Below, piece by piece: positions 26,352-35,015 of a stretch of DNA of 64,000 bases. The position numbers and the translations under genes were made by a program. Each line of letters begins with the position of its first letter. Positions within the stretch are counted from its first letter, which is position 1. This DNA comes from MAG-120531 sp963934855 (GTDB lineage Bacteria > Bacteroidota > Bacteroidia > Flavobacteriales > Flavobacteriaceae). Under the pieces are notes generated by a model that saw only the letters and a program-made list of their open reading frames with translations, was not told where the DNA came from and searched no databases. The stretch spans positions 25,108 through 89,107 of the forward strand of contig CAWWAC010000004.1 of the NCBI GenBank assembly GCA_963934855.1. The letters run 5' to 3'.

Positions 26352-26421
26352 GCTTTAGCATTTTTTACATTGCCTACTGGCTAAAATGTAAGAGGTTGCA
26401 ATCAGTCAAATCCTTCCTCGT
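26352..26421 (-). ncRNA. SAM-II (SAM-alpha) riboswitch candidate with inserted hairpin
   Basis: Read on the minus strand it has P1 CGAGG ... CCUC, with the loop GAUUUGACUGAUUGCAA that matches the SAM-II L1 signature (GAUUU ... UUGCA). The 3' block AAAUGCUAAAGC ends the aptamer. Between P1 and the 3' block there is an extra hairpin UUACAU ... AUGUAA with an inner GCC-AGUA-GGC stem. SAM-II is best known from Alphaproteobacteria upstream of metA/metX and met genes. The position before metK supports the call. It ends 81 nt before the ATG, longer than usual for a translational switch. Confidence 0.8.
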
Positions 26422-26434
26422 AATTAATATGCAG

Positions 26435-26466
26435 TAAATGTAGGGCACAAAATATTCAAATTCAAA
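26435..26466 (-). promoter_or_regulatory. Candidate promoter of metK
   Basis: Minus-strand TTTG (26466-26463), 20-nt spacer, TACATTTA (26442-26435), one base off the TAnnTTTG consensus. It would start transcription just ahead of the SAM-II candidate. An AT-only palindrome nearby (around 26466-26483) may terminate the barrel-protein gene. Confidence 0.45.
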
Positions 26467-26487
26467 ATTTTTTAATTAAAAAATAAA

Positions 26488-29175
26488 TTAAAGGTCATAT
26501 TTAAGCTTAAAAACTAGGTATCTGGGCTGTACCATATAAGCCGAAGAGCTTATAAATAAATCGCTAAAGCTATCCTGATTTAAGGCGTCTGTATTTAAAG
26601 CATTGGTCAACTGAACGTTGTATTCCCACTTACTACCCTTCTTTTGATAAGACAAATTTGCGTTTAAAAACGCATACTCGTTGTTTGCTGTTTTTGCTGC
26701 ATCACGATAGTGGTAATAATCATAATCTGCAGTGAAAATAAATGACTTTAAAAATTGCATGTCTACTTTGGCAAAGGGCCTGTCTGTGTAAAAAGTACTT
26801 AAGCGCCCTGCATTGTTATAATCATTAACCGTATAAGCATACCCCACCTCTAAGTTAGGAGCTGCTCTAAAATTGGTAGCCAAAGACCCTCTGTAGGTTT
26901 GGGTAAAAGATTTTGACACCCTTGGGCTGTTATTAATGACGTTGTTTAAAATAGATTTAGAAAAGTTAGCCCTGCTACTTACCTTAAGCTTCCCAAAAGT
27001 CCTTTGGTAATTAGCAGAACCGGTAAATGTCTCATCTGGCAAGGCAGCATTTATAGTAGTATTTACTTGGTTTATACCACTAATAACCCCACTATTTTTA
27101 AACGCGTCTAACCGTTTGTTGTAGGCGAAATTGGCAAATATATTCTGGAAATTAAACATATTAAAACTAAAGAAATTTAAACTAGCACTGTGGTAAAGCG
27201 CACTCTCTAATGACCTGTTCCCCTGATAAATGGCATTATAATTGCTAAATACATAGCCCGCTGCTAAGTTATTAATGTCTGTAAATTCCCTAGTAATACT
27301 GTAATTCATTCTGATGTTTTCTGAACTTCTAAGTTGAAAATTCACAAAAACGTCTGGCACTAAATTAGTCAATTGGTTGGTGACAGTGGTTCCGAGCTGG
27401 GTGTTTTTTGCCTCGTAATAGTGCATGTTAAACCCTGGATTGAAAGTAAATTTACCAGTAATCACTTTGTAATGAAAACCAGCATATAGGTCATTAAAAC
27501 TAAAGGCAACCCTATTTTTGTAGGCAGTGTCATTTAAACTATTGATGCTACCACCGGAAAGTAATTCAAAAATATCAGAATTAAAATCCTGCTGACTAAG
27601 GGTAGTTCCCAAAGTAAAATTTAAGTTGCTTTTGGGGCCAGTTACTAGGTAGTAATCAAGCTTAGCGTCTAGTTTATTAGTAGTTACTTCCTGTGCCTGG
27701 TTAATATTAAAACCTACACCATTACCTACCAATGGAAGTACCCCATTAAAAGGCTCTTGGGTTCTTATCGCGTTATAAAACGGGTCTTCTCGTTGGAACA
27801 GATGTTGTCCTTGAAAAGCAAAAATATGATCATCTGAGAGGGTGTAATACAATCCTGTATTTTGTGTAACCGTAATAGGATCTTGGGTTTTGTTTTCTGT
27901 AATATCCTCTGAAACAATTGCCTGAGAGGACAGTAAGCGCTGTTCATCCTGTGATGAGTTTTTCAAAAGCACATCATAATCCCATTGAAGTTTTACAGTT
28001 GGCTTGTATCTGGCACTAAATTTGGCCAAACCAAGCGTGGCATTCTGATCTGTTTTAGTCACAGACTGCTCGCGCTGATTAGACACTATAAACTGCCTAT
28101 TGGTGCGGGTTTCTAATAAGGTTCCCGTATAAGAATAAATTGCAAATCCACTAATATCCAATGCGGTATTTACGGCATAATTAAAGTTAGCAGCTCCAAA
28201 TTTAGTATCTATAGACTTGGCCCTGTCATTTTGTAAAAGTGAAATTCCAAGTGAATTACTGCTGGCATTAAACTGGGTGCCGCCAGCCCTGCTAAAGTTA
28301 GATACCCCCCCTGTGAAATTAAAATAATCTCTAGGTGTAAAGGGCAGTTCGCCAATGTTATTATAGTCGGTGATAATATTGACAGAAAATTTAGGACTGT
28401 AATAAAATACCTTAGGGTGGGCTAAAAAGGTGTCATCTAAACCTTTTCCTGCCGTAATTTCTCCAAACCAAAACCGCTCCTTACCCTCTTTAAGCTTAAT
28501 ATTAATAGCTACATTGTCTTGGTTGTTGGTAACGCCTCCTAACTGGCTAACTTCAGAGTAGTTTCTGAGCACCTCAACTTTGGAAATGGCATTTGCAGGA
28601 ATGTTTTTTGTAGCTAACTTAGTGTCTCCGTCAAAGAAATCTTTACCGTTTATCATAATCTTACCTACTTTCTTACCCTCTGCCTCAATCTCCCCATCAT
28701 CATTAATCTCCAAACCGGGAAGTTTTTTAATAACATCTCCCAGTTTTTTCTCAGTTCCACTTACAAAAGAATCTGTATTGTATACAATAGTGTCTCCTTT
28801 TATGGTTACTGGAATTTCGTAAGTGAGCTCTACCTCATCTAGCGCCTGCGTCTGTGCCATTAAATTTACATCTTTAACAAAATCTTGCAAAGTGGTGGTT
28901 ACTAAATATTCCTTTGGTGTAAAACCTATATAACTCACCTTAATTCTATAGGGGGTATTGGCATTGACCACTACCTTGTATCTACCGTTAGGATCTGTAA
29001 TTCCAAAACCATCTAAGGCTTTGGTTGTTTCGTTTATAGCCACCACATTTGCCATGTCTAATCCTTGTCCTAAGGAGTCTTTTACAATGCCTGTAATGGT
29101 TACTTTTTGAGCAAATGCTGTGCTTCCTACTCCTAAAATTAATAGGATAAATAAGATAAGTGTGTGGTTTCTCAT
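26488..29175 (-). CDS. Outer-membrane beta-barrel protein with carboxypeptidase-regulatory-like domain
   Basis: An 895-residue protein with signal peptide (1-22, ending AFAQ) and a CarboxypepD_reg-like beta-sandwich (about 24-107). A plug-like segment follows (about 118-225: KLGDVIKKLPGLEINDDG, KIMINGKDFFDGD), then a long barrel rich in alternating aromatic/polar strands. It resembles the TonB-dependent-receptor-like OMP_b-brl_3 group, which lacks a clear TonB box; substrate unknown. Its start overlaps the stop of the GLPGLI gene by one base (TAATG), a pairing often seen in Bacteroidetes. Confidence 0.88.
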   Translation of the reverse strand: MRNHTLILFILLILGVGSTAFAQKVTITGIVKDSLGQGLDMANVVAINETTKALDGFGITDPNGRYKVVVNANTPYRIKVSYIGFTPKEYLVTTTLQDFVKDVNLMAQTQALDEVELTYEIPVTIKGDTIVYNTDSFVSGTEKKLGDVIKKLPGLEINDDGEIEAEGKKVGKIMINGKDFFDGDTKLATKNIPANAISKVEVLRNYSEVSQLGGVTNNQDNVAINIKLKEGKERFWFGEITAGKGLDDTFLAHPKVFYYSPKFSVNIITDYNNIGELPFTPRDYFNFTGGVSNFSRAGGTQFNASSNSLGISLLQNDRAKSIDTKFGAANFNYAVNTALDISGFAIYSYTGTLLETRTNRQFIVSNQREQSVTKTDQNATLGLAKFSARYKPTVKLQWDYDVLLKNSSQDEQRLLSSQAIVSEDITENKTQDPITVTQNTGLYYTLSDDHIFAFQGQHLFQREDPFYNAIRTQEPFNGVLPLVGNGVGFNINQAQEVTTNKLDAKLDYYLVTGPKSNLNFTLGTTLSQQDFNSDIFELLSGGSINSLNDTAYKNRVAFSFNDLYAGFHYKVITGKFTFNPGFNMHYYEAKNTQLGTTVTNQLTNLVPDVFVNFQLRSSENIRMNYSITREFTDINNLAAGYVFSNYNAIYQGNRSLESALYHSASLNFFSFNMFNFQNIFANFAYNKRLDAFKNSGVISGINQVNTTINAALPDETFTGSANYQRTFGKLKVSSRANFSKSILNNVINNSPRVSKSFTQTYRGSLATNFRAAPNLEVGYAYTVNDYNNAGRLSTFYTDRPFAKVDMQFLKSFIFTADYDYYHYRDAAKTANNEYAFLNANLSYQKKGSKWEYNVQLTNALNTDALNQDSFSDLFISSSAYMVQPRYLVFKLKYDL

Positions 29176-30095
29176 TAGTTGTGTATCATCACTCTATTGC
29201 CACCACCAGACCTATTTCCCCTGAAACGTTCAGACATTTCTTCTGCTTTTTTAGCCATGGTCTCTTGGTATTCTGCTTGTGAAATTTTCTTCCCTTTGGT
29301 GGGCGCCAAAATATTAATTTTTTCTTTGGGATTTAAGGTGATTTTAGAACACAATATAACAGTTCTTCCTTCGATCACCTCTAAAATAAGTCCAGGTAAG
29401 CCCCAATATTCTTTGGGTCCTTGACTAATTGGAATATCTAAGGTATACCATGCTGTTACCATAGTTTCACTGGGTTCAGATATTCTTGCAGCTAAACCAA
29501 CTTCTTTATTATTGCCTAAGCTATCTTTAAAAACCTTAGCCTTAGGGTCTTTCTCTTTTTCATCAGCCTCTCTCTGGTTTGGTGGCCTAAAGCGGTTTAT
29601 CATATTAGACATTATTGTATCTAAAGGTTTAACGGCTGTAGCCTTATAACAAGTGTATTGGCCTATCTGTTTGGTTTCTGCTGTGAGGGTCCATGCCAAT
29701 GGCTGTAAGGTGTCCTCTATTAAGAATGGTTTTCCAAATATATCTGTTTCATTTGCATAGGTTTTGGACTGAATGTCTTTAAAATAAACACCACTTGCAC
29801 CACCCATTCCCATAAACCTCATTCCGCCTCCGGCAGATCCACCTGGTTGCTCAAGTTTTTGTTCTTCTTCATAAGTTGAAGTAGTCCTATTGAAATTCAA
29901 AACAAAAGTCTTCTCTAACATAGACTTCATCCGTTCCTGTATCATTTTCTTTTGGGCCTCTGGCATTTGGCGTCCACCAAAATCCATATCCATAGTTGTT
30001 TTAGTCATGTAAGTAGCAGATCCTTGGAAATCCTGGGCCTGCAAATTGCTCCAGGCAAGTGTTACTGCTATAAGTATAAGTAATGAAACTTTCAT
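29175..30095 (-). CDS. GLPGLI family protein
   Basis: Secreted protein of 306 residues with signal peptide (1-20). The family motif GLPGLI is present in EYWGLPGLILEVIEG, about residue 230. The function of the family is unknown; members nearly always neighbour an outer-membrane barrel protein, as here, and the two genes are translationally coupled. A Gly-rich patch (GGSAGGGMRFMGMGGASG) lies near residue 85. Confidence 0.9.
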   Translation of the reverse strand: MKVSLLILIAVTLAWSNLQAQDFQGSATYMTKTTMDMDFGGRQMPEAQKKMIQERMKSMLEKTFVLNFNRTTSTYEEEQKLEQPGGSAGGGMRFMGMGGASGVYFKDIQSKTYANETDIFGKPFLIEDTLQPLAWTLTAETKQIGQYTCYKATAVKPLDTIMSNMINRFRPPNQREADEKEKDPKAKVFKDSLGNNKEVGLAARISEPSETMVTAWYTLDIPISQGPKEYWGLPGLILEVIEGRTVILCSKITLNPKEKINILAPTKGKKISQAEYQETMAKKAEEMSERFRGNRSGGGNRVMIHN

Positions 30096-30266
30096 ATGTA
30101 AATAGTTTTTAAGCTTAGACTAAGCTAATTAGAATAAGTTTAGTTTGTCATAAAAAAATAGCGGAAAATTAATTTAAGATTAGATTTTACAAAAGAGCAG
30201 AATTTAGGTATCTTGTTGCGCCTTATTAAAAGGAATTTCAACAGACCTAAATAAATACAACCACCT

Positions 30267-30881
30267 ATGCACGTAGCCATTGCAGGAAATATTGGGGCAG
30301 GTAAGACCACGCTTACCAAACTATTGTCTAAGCACTATAAGTGGGACGCCCACTATGAAGAAGTAGAAGACAACCCGTATCTAGATGACTTTTACAACCA
30401 AATGGAGCGCTGGAGTTTTAACCTTCAGATCTTTTTCCTCAACAGCAGATACAGACAAATTCTAGAGATCAGAAAAACGGGTAGCAACATCATACAAGAC
30501 AGAACCATATATGAAGACGCCTTTATATTTGCGCCTAACTTGCATGCCATGGGGCTCATGACCAATAGAGACTTTAATAACTATAAACAATTGTTTGAGC
30601 TCATGGAAACTCTTATTGAACCACCAGAATTGGTTATTTATCTCAGAAGCTCAGTACCCAACCTAGTGAGCCAAATTCAAAAAAGAGGTCGTGAATATGA
30701 AAATAGCATTTCTATAGACTACCTAAGCAGACTTAATGAACGCTATGAAGCCTGGGCACACGGCTATACTAAAAGCAAACTACTAGTCATAGATGTAGAC
30801 CCCCTAGACTTTGTTTCCAACCCAGAAGACCTAGGCCAGATTATAGAAAAAATAGATGCAGAAATAAACGGCTTGTTTTAA
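30267..30881 (+). CDS. Deoxynucleoside kinase
   Basis: Phosphorylates deoxynucleosides to start dNTP salvage. The 204-residue protein of the dCK/dGK-like family has P-loop GNIGAGKTT (residues 7-15), the DRTIYED catalytic block and the LID arginines in KRGREYE. The preferred base cannot be read off reliably. A second, clearly related kinase domain is fused to FolK at 59400-60548. Divergent from the GLPGLI gene; it ends 16 bp from the convergent Gre-like gene. Confidence 0.93.
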   Translation: MHVAIAGNIGAGKTTLTKLLSKHYKWDAHYEEVEDNPYLDDFYNQMERWSFNLQIFFLNSRYRQILEIRKTGSNIIQDRTIYEDAFIFAPNLHAMGLMTNRDFNNYKQLFELMETLIEPPELVIYLRSSVPNLVSQIQKRGREYENSISIDYLSRLNERYEAWAHGYTKSKLLVIDVDPLDFVSNPEDLGQIIEKIDAEINGLF

Positions 30882-30897
30882 GCCAATCCTCAACAGA

Positions 30898-31350
30898 TTA
30901 ACACAACGCCAGCACCTCAAATTTTTGATCTCTAAACACTATAAGGTCTCCCTGCTTTTTACCTAGGAGTATTTGACCTACGGGGCTTTGGGGGGAAATG
31001 CAATAAACAGTGGTGGTTTCTTGAATAAAAACATCGGCTGGGACCGCCAAATAATAAGTGGCCAAAGAAGTTTGTACCAAGGAGCCTGGACCTATAATAA
31101 GGGTAGAAACTTTGTTTTTAAGGGCCGTGAGCGCTAGGTATGCACTGTCATTTAATTGACGCTGCTGGGCAAGTTTTTCTCTTTCCAACTGGATCATAGC
31201 GCGGCCAGTCTCATGCTTATCTCCTGCAGAGCTTTTGCCCTCACTGTCTAAGGAGGCCAAAAGGGATTGATCTTGAGCTGCGTAAGCAGCCGCTTTTTCA
31301 TGCAAAATGGCGCTACAATGCAGGTAAACAGCTATTTTAAGTGCTTCCAT
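30898..31350 (-). CDS. GreA/GreB-like transcript-cleavage-factor family protein
   Basis: Start set at the ATG at 31350 (MEALKIAVYL), because an upstream alternative at 31386 would run into the hppA terminator hairpin. The 150-residue product looks like a compact Gre factor: a predicted N-terminal coiled coil (about 5-75) and a C-terminal FKBP-like domain with SPQSPVGQILLGKKQGDLIVF (119-139), which matches the Gre C-terminal block. At the presumed coil tip it has GDKHE (D44, E47), the same D-x2-E spacing as the catalytic GDLxE of GreA. Databases often label this family 3-oxoacyl-ACP synthase, which nothing in the sequence supports. Role on RNA polymerase is inferred. Confidence 0.7.
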   Translation of the reverse strand: MEALKIAVYLHCSAILHEKAAAYAAQDQSLLASLDSEGKSSAGDKHETGRAMIQLEREKLAQQRQLNDSAYLALTALKNKVSTLIIGPGSLVQTSLATYYLAVPADVFIQETTTVYCISPQSPVGQILLGKKQGDLIVFRDQKFEVLALC

Positions 31351-31372
31351 TAATAAATAAGGTAAAGGTTTT

Positions 31373-31402
31373 AACAAAAAGCCCATAGACAGTGCTATGG
31401 GC
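31373..31402 (-). terminator. Intrinsic terminator of hppA
   Basis: Perfect inverted repeat GCCCATAG (31381-31388) / CTATGGGC (31395-31402) with a 6-nt loop. On the minus strand it is followed by TTTTTGTT. Confidence 0.85.
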
Positions 31403-31438
31403 TTTAAAGTAGGGCCAGGCCCTTATTGTTTAGGTAGT

Positions 31439-33844
31439 TTATTTCCTAACATCCATTTTTTGAATGTCAATAGTAATTGCAGCGCCTTCTTGGCTATCAA
31501 TATCTGCTTGGAAAACCGCCAACTCTTCTTGTACGCTGGCTTCTGTTCCTTCAAATACACGTTCTACCGTTTTGGTTTCTCCATTTTCTGTAATTTGGTA
31601 TACCACAGTGGCAGACATTTGTTCTGTATTACTAGAAGTGGCATTTATAGAAACACTCACTTCTTTTTGCTCCATATGAGGGGCCTTACTGCTGTGTCCC
31701 TCTCCTAAGATAGGGGCAATTACAAGACCAACCAGACAGGTGAGTTTAATTAAAATATTCATAGATGGACCGGAGGTGTCTTTAAATGGATCTCCTACAG
31801 TGTCTCCAGTCACTGCAGCTTTGTGCGCCTCTGAACCTTTATAGGTCATTTCTCCATTAATCAAAACACCTGCCTCAAAAGATTTTTTAGCGTTATCCCA
31901 TGCACCACCTGCATTATTTTGGAAAATAGCCCACATCACACCACTTACACAAACACCAGCCATATAACCTCCTAATGGTTCTGCACCAAAAAGAAGCCCA
32001 ATAATAATGGGGGTTATAATAGTGATCAGGCCCGGTAAAATCATCTCTCTAAGGGCTGCTCTGGTAGAAATATCTACACATTTAGCGTACTCTGGCTTGC
32101 CCGTTCCTTCCATAATTCCGGGGATTTCACGGAACTGTCTTCGTACCTCTTGTACCATTTCCATAGCAGCTTTTCCAACAGATTCCATGGCCAATGCTGA
32201 AAATAAAACAGGGATCATTCCTCCCACAAATAACATGGCTAATACATCTGCTTTAAAGATATTAATTCCATCAATACCTGTAAAAGTTACATAGGCTGCA
32301 AAAAGTGCCAGGGCCGTTAAAGCCGCCGATGCTATCGCAAATCCTTTCCCAACTGCTGCCGTGGTATTCCCCACTGAGTCTAAAATATCTGTGCGTTCTC
32401 TTACCTCTGGGGCCAATTCACTCATTTCTGCCACTCCTCCCGCATTGTCTGCTATAGGTCCAAAACCATCTATAGCTAATTGCATGGCTGTAGTGGCCAT
32501 CATGGCCGATGCCGCTAGGGCTACTCCGTAAAAACCTGCAAATTCATAAGAACCATATATGGCCGCTGCAAATAAAATAACAGAGGCAAAGGTAGATTTC
32601 ATTCCCACAGCAAGACCTGCAATAATATTGGTTCCTGCTCCTGTAGAGCTATTTCTCACAATATCCATTACGGGTTTTTTACCCATAGAAGTATAGTAAG
32701 CAGTTACAAAAGAGATGAGTGCACCTACTGCTAAACCAATACAGGCAGCGTAAAATACATTAATAGATGGAATCTCTTTTAAACCTTCTCCAAAGAAGTT
32801 CATTTGCATAGTAGCTGGAAGCATCCAATCTATTAGAAACCAAGAAGCAACTAAAGTAAGGGCAATAGCTACCCAGTTTCCTGTGTCTAAAGCTTTTTGA
32901 ACCTGAGATTCTCTAACGTCATTAGAAGAAATTTTCACAAAGAATGTCCCTATAATAGAGGCTAAAATTCCTACTCCTGCTATCACTATAGGCAATAAGA
33001 TAGGACCCATATTATTAAATACGTCTGTAAAAGTACCGCCTGCAGACATGTCTTTTATTAGGTAATTCCCCAATACCATAGCAGCCAATACAGTAGCCAC
33101 ATAAGAGCCAAATAAATCTGCACCCATTCCAGCAACATCTCCTACATTATCTCCCACATTATCTGCTATAGTAGCAGGATTTCTAGGATCGTCTTCTGGA
33201 ATTCCAGCTTCTACCTTTCCTACTAAATCTGCACCAACATCTGCTGCTTTGGTATAAATACCACCACCCACACGGGCAAACAAAGCTATAGATTCTGCTC
33301 CTAAAGAAAAACCAGCTAGGGTTTCTAATACTATAGTCATGTTTTCATAGAAAGTACCTGCTGCTCCCATGAATTGTCCTAAAAATAATAAAAATAAAAA
33401 GCTAAGTCCTAAAACAGCCAAACTAGCTACACCCAATCCCATTACGGTACCACCGCTAAAAGAAACTTTTAAGGCTTTTGGCAAACTGGTTTTAGCAGCT
33501 TCTGCAGTTCTGACATTGGCATCTGTGGCAATTCTCATTCCTATGTTTCCTGCTAAAGCAGATAGAATGGCTCCAAAAATAAAGGCTGGAACAATCATCC
33601 AACTGGTAGAGGCTATCATTTGTGAAATGCCAAAAAGTGCTATAGAGGCTATGACTACAAAAATAGCTAAAAGTCTATATTCTGCACCTAAAAAAGCCAA
33701 GGCTCCTTCTTTTATAGCTTTAGATATTTCTTGCATTTTATCGTCACCAGCGGGCTGTTTTATAACCCACGCCCTTTTTACAAACATGAATAACAATCCT
33801 AAAACAGCTAAGGCAATAGGAAGAAAAATAATATTAGATTCCAT
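31439..33844 (-). CDS. hppA: Membrane-bound ion-pumping pyrophosphatase, K+-dependent type
   Basis: Couples PPi hydrolysis to Na+ and/or H+ export across the inner membrane. The 801-residue protein has about 16 hydrophobic segments. The catalytic loop DVGADLVGKVEAGIPEDDPRN lies at 202-222, with the usual DNVGDNVGD repeats after it. GNTTAAVGK (492-500) has Ala at the position (A496) that is Lys in K+-independent enzymes, so it should need K+. After the last membrane segment (about 715) comes an extra soluble tail of about 85 residues (EVSVSINATSS ... DIQKMDVRK). Soluble pyrophosphatase is the next gene upstream. Confidence 0.94.
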   Translation of the reverse strand: MESNIIFLPIALAVLGLLFMFVKRAWVIKQPAGDDKMQEISKAIKEGALAFLGAEYRLLAIFVVIASIALFGISQMIASTSWMIVPAFIFGAILSALAGNIGMRIATDANVRTAEAAKTSLPKALKVSFSGGTVMGLGVASLAVLGLSFLFLLFLGQFMGAAGTFYENMTIVLETLAGFSLGAESIALFARVGGGIYTKAADVGADLVGKVEAGIPEDDPRNPATIADNVGDNVGDVAGMGADLFGSYVATVLAAMVLGNYLIKDMSAGGTFTDVFNNMGPILLPIVIAGVGILASIIGTFFVKISSNDVRESQVQKALDTGNWVAIALTLVASWFLIDWMLPATMQMNFFGEGLKEIPSINVFYAACIGLAVGALISFVTAYYTSMGKKPVMDIVRNSSTGAGTNIIAGLAVGMKSTFASVILFAAAIYGSYEFAGFYGVALAASAMMATTAMQLAIDGFGPIADNAGGVAEMSELAPEVRERTDILDSVGNTTAAVGKGFAIASAALTALALFAAYVTFTGIDGINIFKADVLAMLFVGGMIPVLFSALAMESVGKAAMEMVQEVRRQFREIPGIMEGTGKPEYAKCVDISTRAALREMILPGLITIITPIIIGLLFGAEPLGGYMAGVCVSGVMWAIFQNNAGGAWDNAKKSFEAGVLINGEMTYKGSEAHKAAVTGDTVGDPFKDTSGPSMNILIKLTCLVGLVIAPILGEGHSSKAPHMEQKEVSVSINATSSNTEQMSATVVYQITENGETKTVERVFEGTEASVQEELAVFQADIDSQEGAAITIDIQKMDVRK

Positions 33845-33906
33845 AAAAATAAATTAGTTTAAATTTTGAATTTGTTAACGGCCCCTAATGTAGCAAAATA
33901 AGTCTT

Positions 33907-33937
33907 AAAAAAAAAGGCGATACCAGGGGGTGCCTTT
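33907..33937 (-). terminator. Intrinsic terminator of ppa
   Basis: On the minus strand AAAAAGGCACC ... GGTATCGCC then nine T. The stem AAAGGC/GCCTTT carries the pairing, with partial extension inside. It lies 22 bp after the ppa stop. Confidence 0.7.
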
Positions 33938-33958
33938 TTATAAATTTAATGATTCCGA

Positions 33959-34486
33959 CTACTTAATAGTCACATCTGACAATGGAGTATCAGATGCATT
34001 AAAACGGTTTAGACACTTGGCTACAATTTCTTTGGCCTCATGTACGTCACCCCAACCACCAACATCTACTTTTTTCTTTTCTAAGTCTTTATAGACTTTA
34101 AAGAAATGCTCAATCTCTTTTATAAAATGGGGATTTAGATCAGATAAATCGTTGGCTTTATTCCAGTTAGGATCAGAAACAGGTACACAAATAATCTTCT
34201 CATCTGGTCCCTTCTCATCTGCCATATGGAATACTCCAATAGGCTTTACTTCCATCACACAACCAGGAAAAGTAGGCTCTGTAACCAATACTAAAACATC
34301 TAATGGATCTCCGTCTAAGGCCAATGTTTCTGGAACAAAACCATAGTCTGCAGGGTACATCATAGAAGAGAAAATCATGCGATCATACCTGACTTTCTTT
34401 AATTTAAAATCGTACTCATATTTATTTCTACTTCCTTTTGGAATCTCTATTAATACATCAAAAGAAGTAATATCTTTCTCACTCAT
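33959..34486 (-). CDS. ppa: Inorganic pyrophosphatase (family I)
   Basis: Hydrolyses cytoplasmic PPi. I set the start at the ATG at 34486 (MSEKDITSFDVLIEIPKGS), which gives exactly the 175 residues usual for bacterial family I. The longer frame (32 more residues) reads into the DUF5686 remnant. Active-site features are seen: EIPKGSRNKYEYD, YPADYGFVPETLALDGDPLDVLV (the D-x-D-P-x-D metal site) and KxIxVPVSDP. It neighbours the membrane PPase gene. Confidence 0.96.
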   Translation of the reverse strand: MSEKDITSFDVLIEIPKGSRNKYEYDFKLKKVRYDRMIFSSMMYPADYGFVPETLALDGDPLDVLVLVTEPTFPGCVMEVKPIGVFHMADEKGPDEKIICVPVSDPNWNKANDLSDLNPHFIKEIEHFFKVYKDLEKKKVDVGGWGDVHEAKEIVAKCLNRFNASDTPLSDVTIK

Positions 34487-34565
34487 ATTCAATTTTTCTG
34501 TTAATTTTTCAGTGGGCAAAAATAAGACCAATTCACGGTTTATGCTAAGGTCTTTGTTGTTTTTT

Positions 34566-35004
34566 TTAAAATCCAAAACCAAAGCTTCCAGTAATACTAA
34601 AGGGTCTGGCTCCTGGATGGTCTAGGTAGTTTCCTCTAAAGTTGGCATCTAATCTAAAAATCTTAAAAATATTACCAATTCCCAAACTGTACTCCCAATA
34701 GGCATTCTTATTTGGGGCATTTAGCTCCAAACCGTTGGGGGCATTAAGAGTTCTATTTTCTGGTGACAATTCTCCCCAGACAGCCCTAATGCCTACTATT
34801 TCTCTTAAGTTTAAAGCCCTTAAAAACCTTGCTTTTCATAAGTGCAGAATCTATGGTATTTAGGTCAAACTCAATTTTCTCATACTTATCATAGGCGTAC
34901 TGCCTGTATTGCCTTAAGCCATTAGAGCGCTTTTTTGCCCAGATTTTCCTAAGGATATCTATGGCTGGATTGTCTTTTTTAGACTGTTTACCAGTAAGGA
35001 GGGC
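34566..35004 (-). pseudogene. Remnant of a DUF5686 outer-membrane protein gene
   Basis: Two pieces of a DUF5686-type protein (normally about 800-850 residues) survive back to back. The first piece, 35004 to about 34815, reads ALLTGKQSKKDNPAIDILRK, then IWAKKRSNGLRQY ... KIEFDLNTIDSALMKSKVFKG; it is cut off at its N-terminus by a TAA at 35007-35005. In another frame the second piece reads FLRALNLREIVGIRAVWGEL ... YWEYSLGIGNIFKIF ... GFGF to the stop at 34566, a complete-looking C-terminal barrel end. The N-terminal region and several hundred codons in the middle are missing, and the frames differ at the junction. A 67-codon frame within it (34566-34769) is not a gene of its own. Confidence 0.8.
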
Positions 35005-35015
35005 TTAATCATTGA

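Noticed and set aside
34566..34769. 67-codon frame as an independent small gene
   Set aside because: Its sequence is the C-terminal barrel end of DUF5686 and joins a second fragment of the same family upstream, so it is part of a pseudogene.
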